A stretch of 64,000 nt of DNA. Source: Actinopolyspora biskrensis. GTDB taxonomy: Bacteria > Actinomycetota > Actinomycetes > Mycobacteriales > Pseudonocardiaceae. How positions within the stretch are numbered: the stretch's first letter is position 1; every line of letters begins with the position of its first letter. Below are positions 46,689 through 56,114 of the stretch, in pieces. The position numbers and the translations under genes are program-made. The stretch is taken from the NCBI RefSeq assembly GCF_013408175.1, contig NZ_JACBYW010000002.1, positions 434,001 through 498,000 of the forward strand, given 5' to 3'. The notes under the pieces are model-generated. The model saw only the letters and a program-made list of their open reading frames with translations. It had not been told where the DNA came from and did no database searches.

Positions 46689-48893
46689 TCAGAGCATCTC
46701 CAGGGCCGCCTTTTCGACACCGGCCTCGTCGAGCAGCACCCGGTAGGCGGCCTCACCGAGGGGGATGAAGGAGTCCTCACTGGTCACGCGGCGAATGCTT
46801 CCGGTGAAACCGGAGTCGATCAGCGCGGTGACCACGCGCTCCGAGATGCCGCCCGAGGTTCGCGTCTCGTCGGCGATCAGCACTTTCCCCGTGGCCTCGG
46901 CGGCCGTGAACAGCTGCTCGCGGGGCAGCGGCGCCAGCCAGCGCAGGTCCAGCACGCGCACCCCCACACCGCGTTGTGCCAGCCGCCGCGCGACACGAAG
47001 ACTCATGGCCAGCCCGTTGCCCGTGGTGACCAGGGTCAGATCGGAGCCCTCGAAGTACTGCCGAGCGGTACCGAGCGGTACGTGGCCCGATCCGACGGCG
47101 GGATACCGTGCGGTCCAGCCCTCGTCGTCGTGCTCGTGCAGATCGCGGGTGTGGTACAGCGCTATGGGTTCGAGGAAGACGCAGACCCTGCCGTCGACGG
47201 CCGCCGCGGCCACGCAGGTGCGCAGCATGGCGGCCGCGTCGTCCGGCTTGGCCGGTGAGGCCACCACCAGCCCGGGGATGTCCAGCAGGGCCGCCACGCT
47301 GTTGTCGTTGTGGAAGTGGCCGCCGAACCCTCGTTGATAGGCGTAGCCGGGAACCCGCACCACCATCGGGTTGCTGTAGCGCCCGCTGGAGAAGAACCCC
47401 GTGGTGCTGGCTTCCCCCCGAATCTGGTCGGCCGCGTTGTGCAGGTAGGCCAGGTACTGGATCTCGGGAACGGGCAGCAGCCCGGTCAAACCGGCTCCCA
47501 GCGCCGTGCCGAGGATGCTCTGCTCGTCCAGCAGCGTGTCGAAGACCCGTCCCGCGCCGAACTTCTTCCACAATCCCCGGGTTACCCCGTACACGCCGCC
47601 CTTGCGGGCGACGTCCTGCCCGAACACCAGCACGCGCCCGTCCCGTTCGAGCTCTTCCTCCAACGCGCGGTTGATGCTCTGCGCCAGCGTCAGAGCGCTC
47701 GGCTCGGTGGCACCGCCCCGTTCCACGGGGGAGGACCGCTCGGCCGCGGAGGCGACGGGGGAGTGCGCCCTGGCGGCGATCCCCTCCGGGGTCTCCCGCG
47801 CGATCGGTGCGCTGATCTCCGCGCGGCTCGTCAGTTTGGGTCTGCCGAGCGCCCATTCGGCGGTTTCGGCGACCTCCGAACGTTTGGCCTCGTAGCGCTC
47901 GATCACCTCTCGGGGGCGCAGCACGCCGTCGCGCACCAGGGCTCTGCCCGTGGCGAGCAGCGGGTCCCTGCGGTGTTCGGCGTTGATCTCGTCCCGGCTT
48001 CGGTAGCCGGTTTCCACGTCCGAACCGGCGTGCCCCATCAGGCGGACCGTGCGCAGGTGCAGAAAAGCCGGTTTGCGGTGTCGGCGCACCCAGTCCGCGG
48101 CACGTTCGGCCGTGTCGAGGCACTCCACGGGGGCGTTTCCCTCGGCGGCGAAGTAGGGCAGGCCCGCGCGCGACCCGAAAGTCCGCTGTATCCACCCCTC
48201 GGGGGTGGGCACGCTGATCCCGATCCCGTTGTCCTCGCACACGAGCAGCAGTGGCAGGGGAATCATCCGGTAGGCACAGTGCAGCGCCGCGTTGATCGCG
48301 CCCGCGGCGGTGGAGTGGTTGGCCGAGGCGTCGCCGAAGCTGCACACCACGACGGAGTCCCGCGGCCATTCGCTCTCCACCCCCAGCTTCCCGGAGCGTT
48401 CGAGGCTGAAGGCCAGGCCCACCGCTCGAGGCAGGTGGGAGGCGATGGTGGAGGTCTGGGGCAGTACGCTCAGCTCGGCGTTGCCGAAGACCTTGTGCCT
48501 GCCGCCCGCTATCGGTTCCTCGGCCGCCGCGACGACTCCGAGCAGCACGTCGCGCAGCGGCGCCGTTCCCGACCGTTGCGCGGCTCGACGCAGGTAGAAC
48601 CCACCGGAGCGGTAGTGCAGCAGCGCCGGGTCGGTGGCGCGCAGCGCGGCGGCCACCGCGGCGTTCGACTCGTGCCCCGAGGACCCGATGCTGTAGTAGC
48701 CGGATCCACGTCTGCCCAGCTCACGCGCGGCGAAGTCCAGGTGCCTGCTCCCGGCCTGACTGTCGAAGAGCTCCAAGAGCCCGCTCCCCCTCCCGGATCC
48801 CGGTTCCGGTCCGGGAGGGGGAGCGCCCTGCTCCAGGCCGGACACCTCCCGGAGGAAGTTCTCGTCGACCGGTTCGCTGCGCTGCGGGTTCAT
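46689..48893 (-). CDS. Fused E1 alpha-beta 2-oxoacid dehydrogenase
   Basis: A 734-residue thiamine diphosphate enzyme in which the alpha subunit (about 50-400) and beta subunit (about 430-734) of a branched-chain or pyruvate dehydrogenase E1 are one chain. GYYSIGSSGHESNAAVAAAL, the cofactor motif starting FGDASANHSTAAGAIN and EDNGIGISVPTPEGW mark the alpha part; VFGQDVARKGGVYGVT and EIQYLAYLHNAADQI the beta part. No E2 or E3 gene is close, so it must use partners encoded elsewhere. It lies on the same strand as the LysR gene, 130 bases away. Confidence 0.85.
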   Translation of the reverse strand: MNPQRSEPVDENFLREVSGLEQGAPPPGPEPGSGRGSGLLELFDSQAGSRHLDFAARELGRRGSGYYSIGSSGHESNAAVAAALRATDPALLHYRSGGFYLRRAAQRSGTAPLRDVLLGVVAAAEEPIAGGRHKVFGNAELSVLPQTSTIASHLPRAVGLAFSLERSGKLGVESEWPRDSVVVCSFGDASANHSTAAGAINAALHCAYRMIPLPLLLVCEDNGIGISVPTPEGWIQRTFGSRAGLPYFAAEGNAPVECLDTAERAADWVRRHRKPAFLHLRTVRLMGHAGSDVETGYRSRDEINAEHRRDPLLATGRALVRDGVLRPREVIERYEAKRSEVAETAEWALGRPKLTSRAEISAPIARETPEGIAARAHSPVASAAERSSPVERGGATEPSALTLAQSINRALEEELERDGRVLVFGQDVARKGGVYGVTRGLWKKFGAGRVFDTLLDEQSILGTALGAGLTGLLPVPEIQYLAYLHNAADQIRGEASTTGFFSSGRYSNPMVVRVPGYAYQRGFGGHFHNDNSVAALLDIPGLVVASPAKPDDAAAMLRTCVAAAAVDGRVCVFLEPIALYHTRDLHEHDDEGWTARYPAVGSGHVPLGTARQYFEGSDLTLVTTGNGLAMSLRVARRLAQRGVGVRVLDLRWLAPLPREQLFTAAEATGKVLIADETRTSGGISERVVTALIDSGFTGSIRRVTSEDSFIPLGEAAYRVLLDEAGVEKAALEML

Positions 48894-49023
48894 CCTTCTC
48901 CGATCGGGGGGGTCGGTTGTCGTGTGGCGGGTACGCCTCTCGAACGGCTCCGGTGCCGCAGACGGCCGGAAAGCCGGGCCGCGCTCGGTGAGCGGTGTCC
49001 CCGTGGACCGCGGGGCCAGCGGG

Positions 49024-49971
49024 TCAGTCCCGCACGGAGCCAGCTCTCCGCCCGCCGCAAGGGTGTGCCCAGTCCGCGGACAGGGCGGCGCAGGACTTGG
49101 CGAGGTGGTCCAGCGCCAGCGGAAGCAACGGGTTGGTGTTGTTCGGCCGGTAGATCGCCTTGACCCTGCGACGGGGCTGCTCCCCGGCCATCGGCTTGGT
49201 CCTGATCCCCGCACCGGTCACTGCCAGGGCGGGTAACAGGGCCGGACCGAGTCCGCGAGCCACCAGATCGCGGATCACCCCGTAGTCGTTGCTGCGGAAC
49301 ACGATGTTCGGAACGAACCCGGCGGCCGCGGCCAGGCGCACCAGCACCCGTCCTCCCGACGTGTCGTCCCTGGTGCAGATCCACGATTCCTCGGCGAGCT
49401 CACCCAGCTCGACCGAGTCGCTCCCGGCCAGCCGGTGCCGTTCCGGCAGGGCCAGCCAGAGCGGTTCCGCGATCAGCTCCTCGGTGCGCAGCTCTGCGGG
49501 CCAGCAACGTGGATCCAGGTCGTACTCGAACACCACGGCGGCGTCCACGACCCCTTCGCGCACGTCGTCGATGACCTCGTCCGGCTCGCCCTCGTCGAGT
49601 TGCACCCGCGCGTTCGGGCGTTCGGAGACCACCGCCGCCAGCACGTCGGGCAGCACCCGCGAGTTGGCCGTGGCGAAGCTGGCCAGGCGGAGGCCGCCCT
49701 CGTCCCCGACGGCCACGGCCCTGATCTCGCGTTCGAGCGTGTCCAGCTCGCCGAGCACCTCCCCACCCCGGTGAGCCAGTCGTTCGGCCAGGGGGGTGAG
49801 GTGGATGCTGCGTGCCGTACGTTCGAACAGGCTCGCTCCGAGCGTGCGCTCCAGCAGCACCATCTGCTGCGACACGGCCGAGGCCGTGTAGCCGAGTATC
49901 CGCCCCGCCTCGGCGAAGGAGCCGGTACGCACGCACTCCCGCAGGGTGCGCAGATGTATCGGGTTGAGCAC
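49024..49971 (-). CDS. LysR-family transcriptional regulator
   Basis: A 315-residue regulator with the winged helix at residues 5-60 (LRTLRECVRTGSFAEAGRIL, then TASAVSQQMVLLE) and a periplasmic-binding-protein-like effector domain from about 90. It lies only 22 bases after the aldehyde dehydrogenase stop on the same strand, an unusual cotranscribed arrangement for LysR, and upstream of the fused E1 gene. It may control one or both. The effector is unknown. Confidence 0.87.
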   Translation of the reverse strand: MLNPIHLRTLRECVRTGSFAEAGRILGYTASAVSQQMVLLERTLGASLFERTARSIHLTPLAERLAHRGGEVLGELDTLEREIRAVAVGDEGGLRLASFATANSRVLPDVLAAVVSERPNARVQLDEGEPDEVIDDVREGVVDAAVVFEYDLDPRCWPAELRTEELIAEPLWLALPERHRLAGSDSVELGELAEESWICTRDDTSGGRVLVRLAAAAGFVPNIVFRSNDYGVIRDLVARGLGPALLPALAVTGAGIRTKPMAGEQPRRRVKAIYRPNNTNPLLPLALDHLAKSCAALSADWAHPCGGRRAGSVRD

Positions 49972-49993
49972 TTCGACGCTTCTCGGGGCGGGG

Positions 49994-51598
49994 TCAGCGG
50001 TGTCCGCGGAGGTCGGCCGGCAGCCGATAGTCCAGCTCGGGTTCGACGGCGCCGACGTCCATCTGGGCCTTTTGCAGCTTCCCGGAGAAGTCCCAGTTCA
50101 GCGACTGCCACCGCGTGAACTGGTCGATCACCCACATGCCGGAGAGCCTGCTCCCGTTCCCCGATCTGCCGTTGCCGCCGAACGGAAGGTGGGCCTCGGC
50201 GCCCGAGGTGGAGTTGTTGGCGCTGACCATCCCGGCACCGATCCCTTCGCGGAAGCGGAAGGCCGTAGCCGGATCGGTGGTGTACACGGCGGCGGAGAGT
50301 CCGTAGCCGGGGAGATTGCCCAGCTCCACGGCCTCGTCGAGGGTCTCGAAGGTGGTGACGCCGACGATCGGGCCGAATGTTTCCTGCTGGAAGAGGAAGT
50401 CGTCGCGGCGCAGCCCGTCCACCAGCACGGGGTGGTAGTAGAGCCCGGTGGAGTGGTCCCCGCGGAAGCCCTTGCGCGGGTTGGCGTCGGTGATCCGCCC
50501 CGTGGACTCCGAACCGAGCACCCGGTGGTGCGGTGCTATCTCACCGAGGATGTTCTCGAAGTTGTCCGCGAACTTGCGGTCCAGCATCGGGCCGTAGAGC
50601 ACGTCCTGTGCCGGGTTGCCGATCACGGCTTCCGTGAGCGCGGTGTTCAGCCGTCGCACGAACTCGTCGTGAACATCCCGGTGCACGATGATGTTGCCGA
50701 GTGAGGTGCAACGCTGCCCGCCCGTTCCCCAACCCGAGAACAGCGCCCCCTCGACGGCCAGCTCGAGATCGGCGTCGGCCGCGACGACCATGGGGTTCTT
50801 CCCGCCGAGTTCCAGGCAGGGAGTCTGCAGGTGCCTTCCGCACAGCTCGCCGATGTCGCGCCCGACCCGGCTGGAACCGGTGAAGCCGACCTTGTCGACG
50901 ACTCCTTCCTCCAACGCGGCCCGCAGCCCCTCGAAGGTGGACTCGCCCTCCGCGTAGACGAGGTTGAGCACTCCTTCCGGAACCCCGGCCTTCCAGGCGA
51001 GCTCCGCCAGTGCGCGTGCGGTGGCCGCGGCGTACTCGGCCGGTTTCCAGACCACGGCGTTGCCGCAGACGAGAGCGGGAGCCAGATACCAGGAGGGGAC
51101 CGCTACGGGGAAGTTCCCCGCCGTGATGACGGTGGCCACCCCGACCGGGGCGCGGAAGGTGAAAAGTTGTTTGTCCGGCATCTCGGAGGGAACGGTCTGA
51201 CCGTACAGCCTGCGGCCCTCGCCGACGAAGTAGTCACAGGTGTCGATGATCTCCTGCACTTCGCCGAGGGCCTCGGTGTAGGGCTTGCCGATCTCGCGTG
51301 TGACCAGGCTCGCCAGCGCTTCCTTGTTGGATTCCACGAGCCTGCCGAAACCGGCCACGACCCGCCCCCGGACCGGAGCCGGTACGCGGGCCCAGTCCCG
51401 CTGCGCCTGGCGTGCGCTACGCGCGGCGGCGAGCAGCGCGTCGGGGCCTTCCAGGCGCACCCGCGCCACCACGTCGTCCAGCTCGGCCGGATTCCGCGAG
51501 AGATACTGACCGTGATCGTTCCGGCCCACCGCGTCCGGTGCGGACTCGGTGGCCCTGTCCGTCGAACCGATCACAGAACCGCACGTCCTCGCCTCCAC
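49994..51598 (-). CDS. Aldehyde dehydrogenase, ALDH7-like
   Basis: A 534-residue NAD(P)-dependent aldehyde dehydrogenase. VITAGNFPVAVPSWYLAPAL and VVWKPAEYAAATARAL bind the cofactor, VGFTGSSRVG is the Rossmann turn, CLELGGKNPMVV holds the catalytic Glu and GTGGQRCTSLGNIIVH the nucleophile Cys. That last stretch recalls ALDH7 enzymes, which oxidise aminoadipate semialdehyde in lysine breakdown; the assignment is tentative. The GTG at 51598 follows AAAAGGGG; the N-terminus is longer than usual, so a later start is possible. Confidence 0.82.
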   Translation of the reverse strand: MEARTCGSVIGSTDRATESAPDAVGRNDHGQYLSRNPAELDDVVARVRLEGPDALLAAARSARQAQRDWARVPAPVRGRVVAGFGRLVESNKEALASLVTREIGKPYTEALGEVQEIIDTCDYFVGEGRRLYGQTVPSEMPDKQLFTFRAPVGVATVITAGNFPVAVPSWYLAPALVCGNAVVWKPAEYAAATARALAELAWKAGVPEGVLNLVYAEGESTFEGLRAALEEGVVDKVGFTGSSRVGRDIGELCGRHLQTPCLELGGKNPMVVAADADLELAVEGALFSGWGTGGQRCTSLGNIIVHRDVHDEFVRRLNTALTEAVIGNPAQDVLYGPMLDRKFADNFENILGEIAPHHRVLGSESTGRITDANPRKGFRGDHSTGLYYHPVLVDGLRRDDFLFQQETFGPIVGVTTFETLDEAVELGNLPGYGLSAAVYTTDPATAFRFREGIGAGMVSANNSTSGAEAHLPFGGNGRSGNGSRLSGMWVIDQFTRWQSLNWDFSGKLQKAQMDVGAVEPELDYRLPADLRGHR

Positions 51599-51856
51599 CT
51601 GGCACCCCTTTTCCAGCGGCGTGTTCGGACAACCGGGCGACGTGTCGTGGCGCACGCCCGTGCCGTCACCGTAGACCGTATTCGGCGCTCCGCCGAGGAC
51701 CAGAAGCATGATTCCTGCTCGTGTCGAGCCACAGAATCGCTTTCTCTCGGGTTGCTTCCTCGACGGCGGGAATGTTTTCTTGAAAGCAACAGTTTTTTCA
51801 GTGTTGATCGAAATAATATCGAGGAGACGTCCGACCGCCACTTCCGCGAGCAGTGC

Positions 51857-53482
51857 TCAACCGTCCGCGCTGTGTACCACCCGGCCGCCGACCATGGTCA
51901 GTTCCACCCCGGTGTGGCCGATCTCCGAGCGCGGCAGCTCGAACGGGTTGGTCTCCAGCACGGTCAGATCGGCGCTCTTGCCCGGCGCTATCGAGCCCGT
52001 GTGCTCGTCCAGCAGGTGTGCTCGTGCGCTGCCGATGGTGGCCGCGGCCAGCGCGTCCGTAAGATCGACGGCCTGTTCCGGGAGCAGCGGTGGGGCCTCG
52101 TCGCCGGGCTCGCTGCGGTTGACGGCGACGTGCACGGCACGCATGGGGGCCGCTTCCGAGACCGGCCAGTCACTTCCGGCGGCGAGGAGCGCGCCCGAGT
52201 CGCGCAGCGATCTGAACGGATACTGACGCCTGTAGCGCTGTTCGCCGAGGTAGGGGGCGGTCAGCTCGGTCATCGCCGTGTCGTTGTGCGCCCATTCCGC
52301 TTGGAGGTTGGCCACGATCCCGAGCTCGGAGAAGCGGGTGACGTCCGCGGGATGCACCACCTGCAGGTGAGCTATCTGGTGCTGGTTGTCGGTGGTGCCG
52401 TTGGTCCGCCGCGCGGCCTGGACCGCGTCCAGCGCCTGACGCACGGCGAGGTCGCCGACCGCGTGGAAATGCACCGAGAACCCCTCCGCGTCCAGCGCGC
52501 ACACGGCCTCGGCGAGCTCGTCCGAGTCCATATAGGAGATACCGCTGCCGTGTCCGTGCAGGTAGGGACGCAGCATCGCCGCCGTGAAGTTCTCGCAGAC
52601 GCCGTCGAGCATGATCTTGACCGAATGCGCGCCCAGGCGCTTTCCGGCGGCGAAGGCTCGTCGGCTGATCAGCCCGGGGATCTGCTCGGTCCCGCGTGTT
52701 CTGTCCCACCACAACGAACCGGTCACTCGTCCGGTGAGCAGATCCGCGTCGTCGAGTTCGCGATAGTAACCGAGTGGATCGGGATACCCCAGGTAAGCCC
52801 CGAGTATCGCGTCGTGCCACGCGGTGACCCCTTGCTCGTGCAGGTGGCGTTGTCCTTCCAGCAGGGCGCGCACGTACTCCGCGTCGGGGGTGGGGGGAAC
52901 GTGCCGGCCGACCAGGTCGACGGCGTTCTCGTGCAGCGTTCCCGCCGGCCTGCCGTGTTCGTCGCGCTCTATGCGCCCTCCCGGGGGGTCGGGAGTGTCG
53001 CGGCGCACACCGGACAGGCGCAGTGCCGTCGAGTTGGCCCAGGCCCCGTGCTGGTCCTCATTGATCAACAGGGCGGGGCGGTCCCCCGTCACCTCGTCCA
53101 GGGACGAACGGCTCGGACAGCCTCCGGAGAACAGCCCCATCTCCCAGCCACCGCCGAGAACCCACCCCGATCCGGGGTTCGCGGCGACGTAGTCGGCGAC
53201 CCTTCGGAGGCACTCGGCCTCGCTCTCGCTGTCGGTCAGATCGCACCTGATCCGCTGCAGACCACCGTAGAGCGGGTGCACGTGCGCGTCCTGCAGACCG
53301 GGAAGCAGCAGACGTCCCCGCAGGTCGACGACTTCGGTCCCTCCGGAGACGAGTTCGGTGACGTCGGCCCGACCGGTGGCGATGATCTCGCCTCCGCGCA
53401 CGGCCACGGCGTCGGTGAAGGAACCCACCGGATCCATCGTCGCGACCGGCCCTCCGAGGAATGCCGTCTCGGCGTGGCGCAT
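51857..53482 (-). CDS. YtcJ-type metal-dependent amidohydrolase
   Basis: A 541-residue amidohydrolase 3 family enzyme. LPGLQDAHVHPLYGGL is the first metal-binding H-x-H. GAHSVKIMLDG, FSVHFHAVGD and HQIAHLQVVHP supply the further metal Lys and His region, and LAAGSDWPVSEAAPM the catalytic Asp. The last stretch (IAPGKSADLTVLE) is the small beta domain. Substrates of the family are imides, amides and cyclic ureas; the real one is unknown. Its ATG overlaps the stop of the preceding gene by one base (TGATG), so the two are coupled. Confidence 0.83.
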   Translation of the reverse strand: MRHAETAFLGGPVATMDPVGSFTDAVAVRGGEIIATGRADVTELVSGGTEVVDLRGRLLLPGLQDAHVHPLYGGLQRIRCDLTDSESEAECLRRVADYVAANPGSGWVLGGGWEMGLFSGGCPSRSSLDEVTGDRPALLINEDQHGAWANSTALRLSGVRRDTPDPPGGRIERDEHGRPAGTLHENAVDLVGRHVPPTPDAEYVRALLEGQRHLHEQGVTAWHDAILGAYLGYPDPLGYYRELDDADLLTGRVTGSLWWDRTRGTEQIPGLISRRAFAAGKRLGAHSVKIMLDGVCENFTAAMLRPYLHGHGSGISYMDSDELAEAVCALDAEGFSVHFHAVGDLAVRQALDAVQAARRTNGTTDNQHQIAHLQVVHPADVTRFSELGIVANLQAEWAHNDTAMTELTAPYLGEQRYRRQYPFRSLRDSGALLAAGSDWPVSEAAPMRAVHVAVNRSEPGDEAPPLLPEQAVDLTDALAAATIGSARAHLLDEHTGSIAPGKSADLTVLETNPFELPRSEIGHTGVELTMVGGRVVHSADG

Positions 53483-54351
53483 CAGGTTCGCTGTTCTTCC
53501 GTTATGGCGGTCACCGCCAGTTCGCGTGCCCCGTCGTCGACGTGGGGGAGCTGGAAGTCCCGTGCGCGTATGTGATCCACCAGCTCGGCCTGAGGGGTGA
53601 GGTCGTGGGTACGAAGGTAGTAGCCGACCGCGCCCGGCCAGATCCAGCTGCCGTCGGTGTGGAAGGTCATCGGCACCGAGGAACTGGCAGAGGGGGAGAG
53701 GCGGTCGCTGTCGTAGCCACGCGCGGCCAGGACGACGGGGGCCCGTTCGAGGTACTCCAGAACTCGGTTCTTTTCCTCCGGGGGGAGCTCGGGGCGATTG
53801 GTCACCGGGCGCCCCACGGCGTCGGTGCCGTCGAAGACTTCCGCCTTGCGGAGCTGGTCGGCCGTGGTCGCCGATTCGGGAGGCTGCATGCCCGCGCGTT
53901 CGGCGAGCCAATCGGGAACGTTGTGCCCGGCACGTGGATACCGCTCCAGCTCGGTCGCGTATTCGGTGTGCGGCGGTTGCCGCTCCCAAGCGGGTTCGTG
54001 GTCACCGTCGAAGTCCACGCTGTAGCTGGACGGTCTGCTTATCTGGTAGGTCGCGCTGAGCCATGTCCCGCGATGTCGCTGATACATACCGTGCCGGAGG
54101 TTCGCGAACAGCTCGCCCACCTCCCCTGGTGGGGAGAGCGGGATGCGCGTCCCGTTCGGTGCGATCAGCTCCGCCTCGAGCTCCCGGTGCGATCCGACGG
54201 CACGGTACTGGACCCTGGCCTGCTCCCATCCAGGCGGCAGCGCCTGTACGAGAGTGCGGCCGATCCGCTGGATCATTTCCTGCTGTCCCTGCTGGTCCAG
54301 GGACCCGGCCGCGTCCGTTCCGGCGGTACTCGGTGATTCCGGCTGGCTCAT
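53482..54351 (-). CDS. Two-domain protein with YezG/DUF600-like N-terminus
   Basis: A 289-residue acidic protein. Residues about 25-135 (QQEMIQRIGRTLVQALPPGW, later SYSVDFDGDHEPAWE) resemble the YezG/DUF600 fold of polymorphic-toxin immunity proteins. Residues about 175-280 carry a separate conserved-looking domain with LEYLERAPVVLAARGYDSD and FHTDGSWIWPGAVGYYL. Both assignments are by eye and tentative. No toxin gene is adjacent. Its stop overlaps the amidohydrolase start, so the two are made together, which does not fit a simple immunity role. Confidence 0.5.
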   Translation of the reverse strand: MSQPESPSTAGTDAAGSLDQQGQQEMIQRIGRTLVQALPPGWEQARVQYRAVGSHRELEAELIAPNGTRIPLSPPGEVGELFANLRHGMYQRHRGTWLSATYQISRPSSYSVDFDGDHEPAWERQPPHTEYATELERYPRAGHNVPDWLAERAGMQPPESATTADQLRKAEVFDGTDAVGRPVTNRPELPPEEKNRVLEYLERAPVVLAARGYDSDRLSPSASSSVPMTFHTDGSWIWPGAVGYYLRTHDLTPQAELVDHIRARDFQLPHVDDGARELAVTAITEEQRT

Positions 54352-54683
54352 ACCTGCATCCTCCCAGTCGAATGGCCGAATGCGGTTGCTCCCGCGAATT
54401 CTCGTGAATCGGTGTGCGGCGGGAACAGCCCGTTCGGAAGCTTAGGACGTCGCCGAGCGGAGCCGCGAGGGGTGGCGACCGTCCGGAGGCCGGAGGTGGG
54501 TGAGATTTCCTGCTCAGCCCTCGCGATCACCCGTTCTGCGTGGGGCGCGCACTCCGGCGGCGAACCGCTCCGAAAGGTCCCCGAACTCTCCGTGATCGAA
54601 AGAAGGGGCCGAATTCACTCATATTTGTGAGGCCGAACGGGGTAGGGTGCGGGTCGCTGCTGTCGATCGGCCTGCGAGGTGTC

Positions 54684-55625
54684 GTGCCCTTGCGAGTGTT
54701 CGTGATTGGGGCAACCGGTGTGATCGGTCGTCCGCTGCTGCCGATGCTGGCCGAGAACGGCCATCACGTCACGGCTCTCGTGCACGAGAGCGAGGCCGGG
54801 GACGTTTCCCGTTTCGCGGAAAAGGTGGTTCGCGGGGACCTGCTCGACGAGGAGCGGCTGCGTCCGCTGCTGGACGAGGCGCGTCCCGAGGTGGTGCTGC
54901 ACCTGGCCTCCGGTTTCCGGGCGGAGGAACGAGCGCTCGGACTGCGCAGAACGGCGTTGTTGCGTAGACGGGGCACGAGCAACCTGGTTTCCGCGGCCGC
55001 GGCCGCGGGGGTGCGACGCGTGGTGGCCCAGAGCTCGGCCGCGGCCTACGATCCGGACACGCCCGGCATCCTGGACGAGCAGGCGCCGCTGTACACCCGG
55101 GCGCCCGGCCACTGGGGAGAGACCTTTCGAGCCGTGGACGCGTTGGAACGGGAGCTGTTCGAGAGCGCCGAGCTCGAGGGGCTGGCCCTGCGCTTCGGCG
55201 TGCTGTACGGCGCGGACACCTGGTACGGGCCCGCGGGAGCCGTCCACGATCTCGTGCGGGACAGCGCGTTGCCGCTCGTGGAGCAGGGGGGCGGCATCAC
55301 TTCTTTCACCCACGTGGAGGATGCCGCGGCAGCCGTGCTCGAAGCGCTGGGCGATCTGGAGCCGGCCGCCTACAACGTCGTGGACAACGAACCGGCGGAG
55401 AGCACGGAGTGGTTACCCACCTACGCCAGGATGATCGGGGGACCGGAACCGGTCTCCCTCACCCTCGAACAGGCGAGGCAACAGCTGGACTGGGGGACGG
55501 TCCACCAGCTGACCGAGCAGTGCGGGGCCACGAACTTCCGCTTCCGGGAAGCAGCAGGGTGGCGTCCCCGCTGGCCGAGCTGGCGCGAGGGCTTCGCCGA
55601 GTTGTTCGGCTTGTGGCCTGTTTAG
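54684..55625 (+). CDS. NAD-dependent epimerase/dehydratase family protein
   Basis: An extended SDR protein of 313 residues. RVFVIGATGVIGRPLLPML binds NAD(P). The Ser of VVAQSSAAAY and a nearby Tyr are present, but the usual Y-x-x-x-K is not: the region reads APGHWGETFRAVDALERELF. The enzyme may therefore be reductase-like or atypical. ALRFGVLYGADTWYGP is a substrate-side motif of this group. The GTG at 54684 follows GAGG. It is divergent from the YezG-like gene. Confidence 0.8.
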   Translation: MPLRVFVIGATGVIGRPLLPMLAENGHHVTALVHESEAGDVSRFAEKVVRGDLLDEERLRPLLDEARPEVVLHLASGFRAEERALGLRRTALLRRRGTSNLVSAAAAAGVRRVVAQSSAAAYDPDTPGILDEQAPLYTRAPGHWGETFRAVDALERELFESAELEGLALRFGVLYGADTWYGPAGAVHDLVRDSALPLVEQGGGITSFTHVEDAAAAVLEALGDLEPAAYNVVDNEPAESTEWLPTYARMIGGPEPVSLTLEQARQQLDWGTVHQLTEQCGATNFRFREAAGWRPRWPSWREGFAELFGLWPV

Positions 55626-55810
55626 AGGGTCGACGGGTTGGTTTGCTCGGGTGGCTGCGTTTCCGGTGCCGGGAACGCCGCAGGAACACCAGCGAGCTGC
55701 CACGGCCGAACGGGCGCACCAGGACTTGAACGAAGTCCTGGTCGGATCCGCAGCGGACCTGTGCGTCCGGCCGGGGGCCGGGACGTGCGTCGTCGGGGCG
55801 AGGCGAGAAC

Positions 55811-55990
55811 TCAACCGTGGTCGTAGTCGTCCTCCTCGGGAACGGCGATGTCCTGCTCGGCGAGGTCGGCCGGATTGGCGTCCTGGGTCAGGTCCGGACC
55901 GGTGCTGTCCTCGTTCGTGGCTTCGTCCGCCGTCTCCTCGTAGACCTGGGACTGTTCGACGGCGTCGCCTTCCGGGGTTTCGAAGTCCAT
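55811..55990 (-). CDS. Small acidic actinobacterial protein
   Basis: A 59-residue very acidic protein starting MDFETPEGDAVEQSQ and ending VPEEDDYDHG. GGAG lies eight bases before the ATG. Short acidic proteins with this D/E-rich start and DLAEQ-type middle are common in actinomycetes and have no known function. No cysteine or membrane segment is seen. Confidence 0.6.
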   Translation of the reverse strand: MDFETPEGDAVEQSQVYEETADEATNEDSTGPDLTQDANPADLAEQDIAVPEEDDYDHG

Positions 55991-56114
55991 GGTTCTCACT
56001 CCCGTCAACGATGCGCGGATCGATCGACAAGGTACTGCGCACAAGAGCGTGCTCGTCCGACTCGCCCCGACGGTCCCGGGCGGTGCGACGCTCCGGGCCC
56101 TCGCACCCGCTGAG

